A stretch of DNA of 64,000 nucleotides from Chimonanthus salicifolius (taxonomy: Eukaryota; Streptophyta; Magnoliopsida; Laurales; Calycanthaceae). The DNA lies in contig CM023539.1 in NCBI GenBank assembly GCA_013350335.1, positions 44,316,631 to 44,380,630 of the forward strand, read 5' to 3'. Numbering within the stretch: the first letter of the stretch is position 1; each line of letters starts with the position of its first letter. The position numbers and the translations under genes were made by a program. Below the pieces are notes generated by a model. It was not told the origin of the DNA, made no database searches, and worked only from the letters and a program-made list of their open reading frames with translations. This document shows, in pieces, positions 61,020-64,000 of the stretch.

Positions 61020-62633
61020 TATTAAATATTACTAAAAAAAAAAAAAGTAAACTTAACAATTGCAAATTTTTACAGAAAAATTTCTATTAAATAGTCATTA
61101 AATAACTTAAGAAACTATACACAAATCATAAATAAAATGATCTCCTATAAGACTAGAATAAGATGTATTAGGTTATGCAACTCGGGAGGGTGTTTCATAC
61201 TTTCGTGTATATAAATTTCTCATGCAAGTTTTATAGCATCCACCTTAATTTAGATGGAGACGTTAAAAGGGAAAATCTCACAGAAAATATAATATTTAAA
61301 AATAATAAATAATAAAATAAAATAGTATTAAGGAGTTTATCGTAAATTTATCGGGATATTATCGCGATTTTATCTAGACTTTATCGAAAATTTACTATAG
61401 TGATGATAAATCTTGGGATATTAAAGGTGAATGGTATTTTGCCGATAAAAACGTAATATATTTAAAACTTTCATCGATATTTGTGACATTGAATAAGAGG
61501 GCATTGTATAAGTCTTCAGATCCACAGAGCCCATTGTAAGTCGTGGCCATCAGGTGACTACGAAACTCATGGGACCTCTAATTCCTAAGCTAAAACACTT
61601 GTCATTTGAGTTATCCCATGTGAACTTATTAATTTCACATTCTTAAATCCAAATAACTTATTAATTTTTTTTTAATGAGTTATAATCAAAGACAATTTCA
61701 CTTTTTAAAAGATATCACATTTATAGACCATATCAACAAAATTAAATAAAAGAAAAATCACCTTTTCAATAATTTTTAGAACATTATAAAATATTGAAAT
61801 ATTAACGAAAGTCTAAATAATTAGGCCACCATTAATTTGGATGAGGTAATAATGCTTCTTCAAACTCTAAATAATTATTAAAAATATGTTATACTGTTGT
61901 AGGTTTAAAACCTATATCAAAAGAAATAAAAAATTTACATGCATCTAAATTAGAATTATGAGCAATAGTTATAGTGAAATTTTAGTTTACGATGAAATTT
62001 TATATTTCAATGTAAGTAATAAGTATAACAAATGACTGTATGGGTGGCGACGTGGCGTGAGGCTTGTAAGGTGGGAACGAGAAGTTGAGAAAAGGAGCTG
62101 AGAAAGAAATAAATACAAAAGCACGTGAATCTCGAGAGAATCTCATATCTTGCAATATATCGCAAGGTACGAGGCATCCAAATTCCAAAAATATCTCTAG
62201 CCTTGGTCAAACACGTGCATATCATTTATATAAACAACATGAAAATTAAGAAAAATTAAAAAAAAAAATTGTACTTTGAACAAATATTTTGAGATATATT
62301 GTCACAATATATCCCGATCTATTACAATATTGTTCGTTTTAAATAAAAAAAAAGATACGCACGAATTTACATTGAGTTCAAGCTCAATTTCAAGTTCAAA
62401 ACACATCGTGATAGGTGGAGGAGCACTCCCTCTTGTAAACCTCTAGATTTTCTACCTCCTCAATGATATGGTACAAATTCCCACACCCACATGCCCAGCT
62501 CTATTTCTTCTCCCAACGCTGTTGGGCCTGGCATCTGGGCTTGGGCGTTACATATATAATTTTTGTGTGTAATTTCGTTAATTCATGAGAATTCATCTCG
62601 CTTGTAGTATAAGTTGCATTGTCTATTTTTTTT
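61020..62633. other. AT-rich intergenic DNA at the end of unit 3
   Basis: Matches 37077-38327 up to about 62267, then continues with about 365 bp not present in unit 2 before the TIR element at 62634. No gene is supported. Confidence 0.6.
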
Positions 62634-64000
62634 GGGGACTCCATTTACACACTCGGTTTTTCTATCTCTACACATTCATTTTCAGGTGCGGGTGGTTAAT
62701 TATCATTTTGCCCCTGTATTTCCATTCGTTCGAACGAATTCCCAGTTCATTTCGCCATTCGTTCGAACGAATAGACGCAACCCCATCAAATTTTGATTCG
62801 TTCGAACGAATCCCCCTTTTAAATCAATTCGTTCGAATGAATGAATTGGGTGAACAATAACGCACGTTACTGTTCACCTATGTTACTGTTCACCCTTCAA
62901 GGGTGAACGATTGAATGAATCGATTTTTTTTAAATTTCAAAGATATTTTTTAAGCACTGTGTATTTCCAAAATTTCTCAAATTAAATATCCGGACTAATT
63001 ATGATAATCTGATAAAAATACTTTAAGACTTCAAGGTGTTTTGACACTCCTAAATATTTAAAACACAGTATTTTACAAATAAAGGTATCCCTAGGGTGTG
63101 CCGAAAACACATTTAGGAGTGTCAAAAGACCTTAAAGTCTTAAACTATATTTATCAGGTTTTCGTAATTAGTGCAAATATTCAATTTGAGAAATTTTGAA
63201 AATACACGGTGCTTAAAAAATAACTTTGAAGTTTTAACGGAGATTTTATTATTTAATACACTATGCACATTATTTTTTAAGCACGGTGTATTTTCAAAAT
63301 TTCTCAAATTGAATATCCAGACTAATTACGATAACCTGATAAATATACTTTAAGACTTTAAGGTCTTTTGGCACTCCTAAATATATTTTTGGCACACCCT
63401 AGGGATACTCTTATTTGTAAAATACTGTGTTTTAAATATTTAGGAGTGTCAAAACACCTTGAAGTCTTAAAGTATTTTTATCAGATTATCGTAATTAGTC
63501 AGGATATTTAATTTGAGAAATTTTGATAGTATATAGTGTTTAAAAAATAACTTTAAAATTTAAAAAAAAAAATTGATTCATTCGGATGAATCAGTGATTC
63601 ATCCGCATGAATCACCAATGAATTGATTCATCCAAATGAATCAGTGATTCATCCGAATGAATCAATTTTTTTTTTTAAATTTGAAAGTTATTTTTTAAGC
63701 ACTGTGTATTTCCAAAATTTCTCAAACTAAATATCCGGACTAATTATGATAATCTGATAAAAATACTTTAAGATTTCAAAGTGTTTTAACACTCTTAAAT
63801 ATTTAAAACGCAGTATTTTACAAATAAGGATATCCTTAGAGTGTGCCAAAAACACATTTAGGAATATCAAAAGACCTTTAAGTCTTAAAGTATATTTATC
63901 AGGTTATCGTAATTAGTCCGGATATTCAATTTGAGAAATTTTGAAAATACACAGCGCTTAAAAAATAATGTGCATAGTGTATTAAATAATAAAATCTCCT
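62634..64000. mobile_element. Long-TIR element, left part (runs off the window)
   Basis: The left terminus GGGGACTCCATTTACACACT follows eight T. The first ~270 bp, with TTCGTTCGAACGAA words, mirror the right end found at 39380-39689 in unit 2. Three palindromic cassettes follow: P8 (62944-63223, core inverted), P9 (63270-63550, forward) and P10 (63688-63968, inverted). P9 and P10 correspond to P4 and P5 of unit 2, with the same core orientations, and the ATTCATCCGNATGAAT words between them are conserved. The right end lies beyond the window. Confidence 0.78.

Noticed and set aside
62585..62860. A 91-aa frame with FERI repeats
   Set aside because: It overlaps the terminal inverted repeat of a transposon and translates its palindromic words.

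Overview
This is nuclear DNA of a flowering plant. It is AT-rich, its genes are split by GT-AG introns, the only recognisable gene family is the plant-specific G-type (S-locus) lectin receptor-like kinases, and the space between genes is packed with plant transposons (TRIM, MITE, SINE and long-TIR elements). The species cannot be named from the sequence. No rRNA, tRNA gene, CRISPR array or bacterial-style operon was seen.

The window is a young segmental-duplication cluster holding five copies of two receptor-kinase lineages. Lineage A lies on the plus strand (5347-9382 and 44539-48584). Lineage B lies on the minus strand (17166-12064, 32804-27689 and 57640-52538). A and B sit tail to tail as a convergent pair in unit 1 (5.1-19.5 kb) and unit 3 (44.3 kb to the window end). 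Unit 2 (26.9-40.4 kb) keeps only the B gene. Both lineages have seven exons with the same intron phases: exon 1 carries signal peptide, B-lectin, S-locus glycoprotein, EGF-like and PAN modules; exon 2 the membrane span; exons 3-7 the kinase and the C-terminal tail.

Reconstructing every exon gives one intact gene, the B copy at 17166-12064 (832 codons plus stop). The other four carry disabling lesions, and no lesion is shared between copies, so each decayed after duplication. Two of them (44539 and 57640) have a single lesion at or just after the membrane span. That leaves a complete lectin ectodomain without a kinase.

The rest is repeats. A 495-bp TRIM with a perfect 5-bp target duplication lies in intron 1 of all three B genes. 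A 1.5-kb TIR element sits just upstream of the one intact gene, and the other two copies preserve the empty site. Several long-TIR elements carry a recurring ~280-bp palindromic cassette whose asymmetric core occurs in both orientations, together with element-specific CpG-centred short palindromes. There are also hAT-like and Stowaway-like MITEs, a tRNA-derived SINE, a second TRIM, and a 175-bp tandem array present as seven units in one segment and two in its duplicate.

The segment downstream of the last B gene still matches unit 2 at the final base, so the duplication continues beyond the window.
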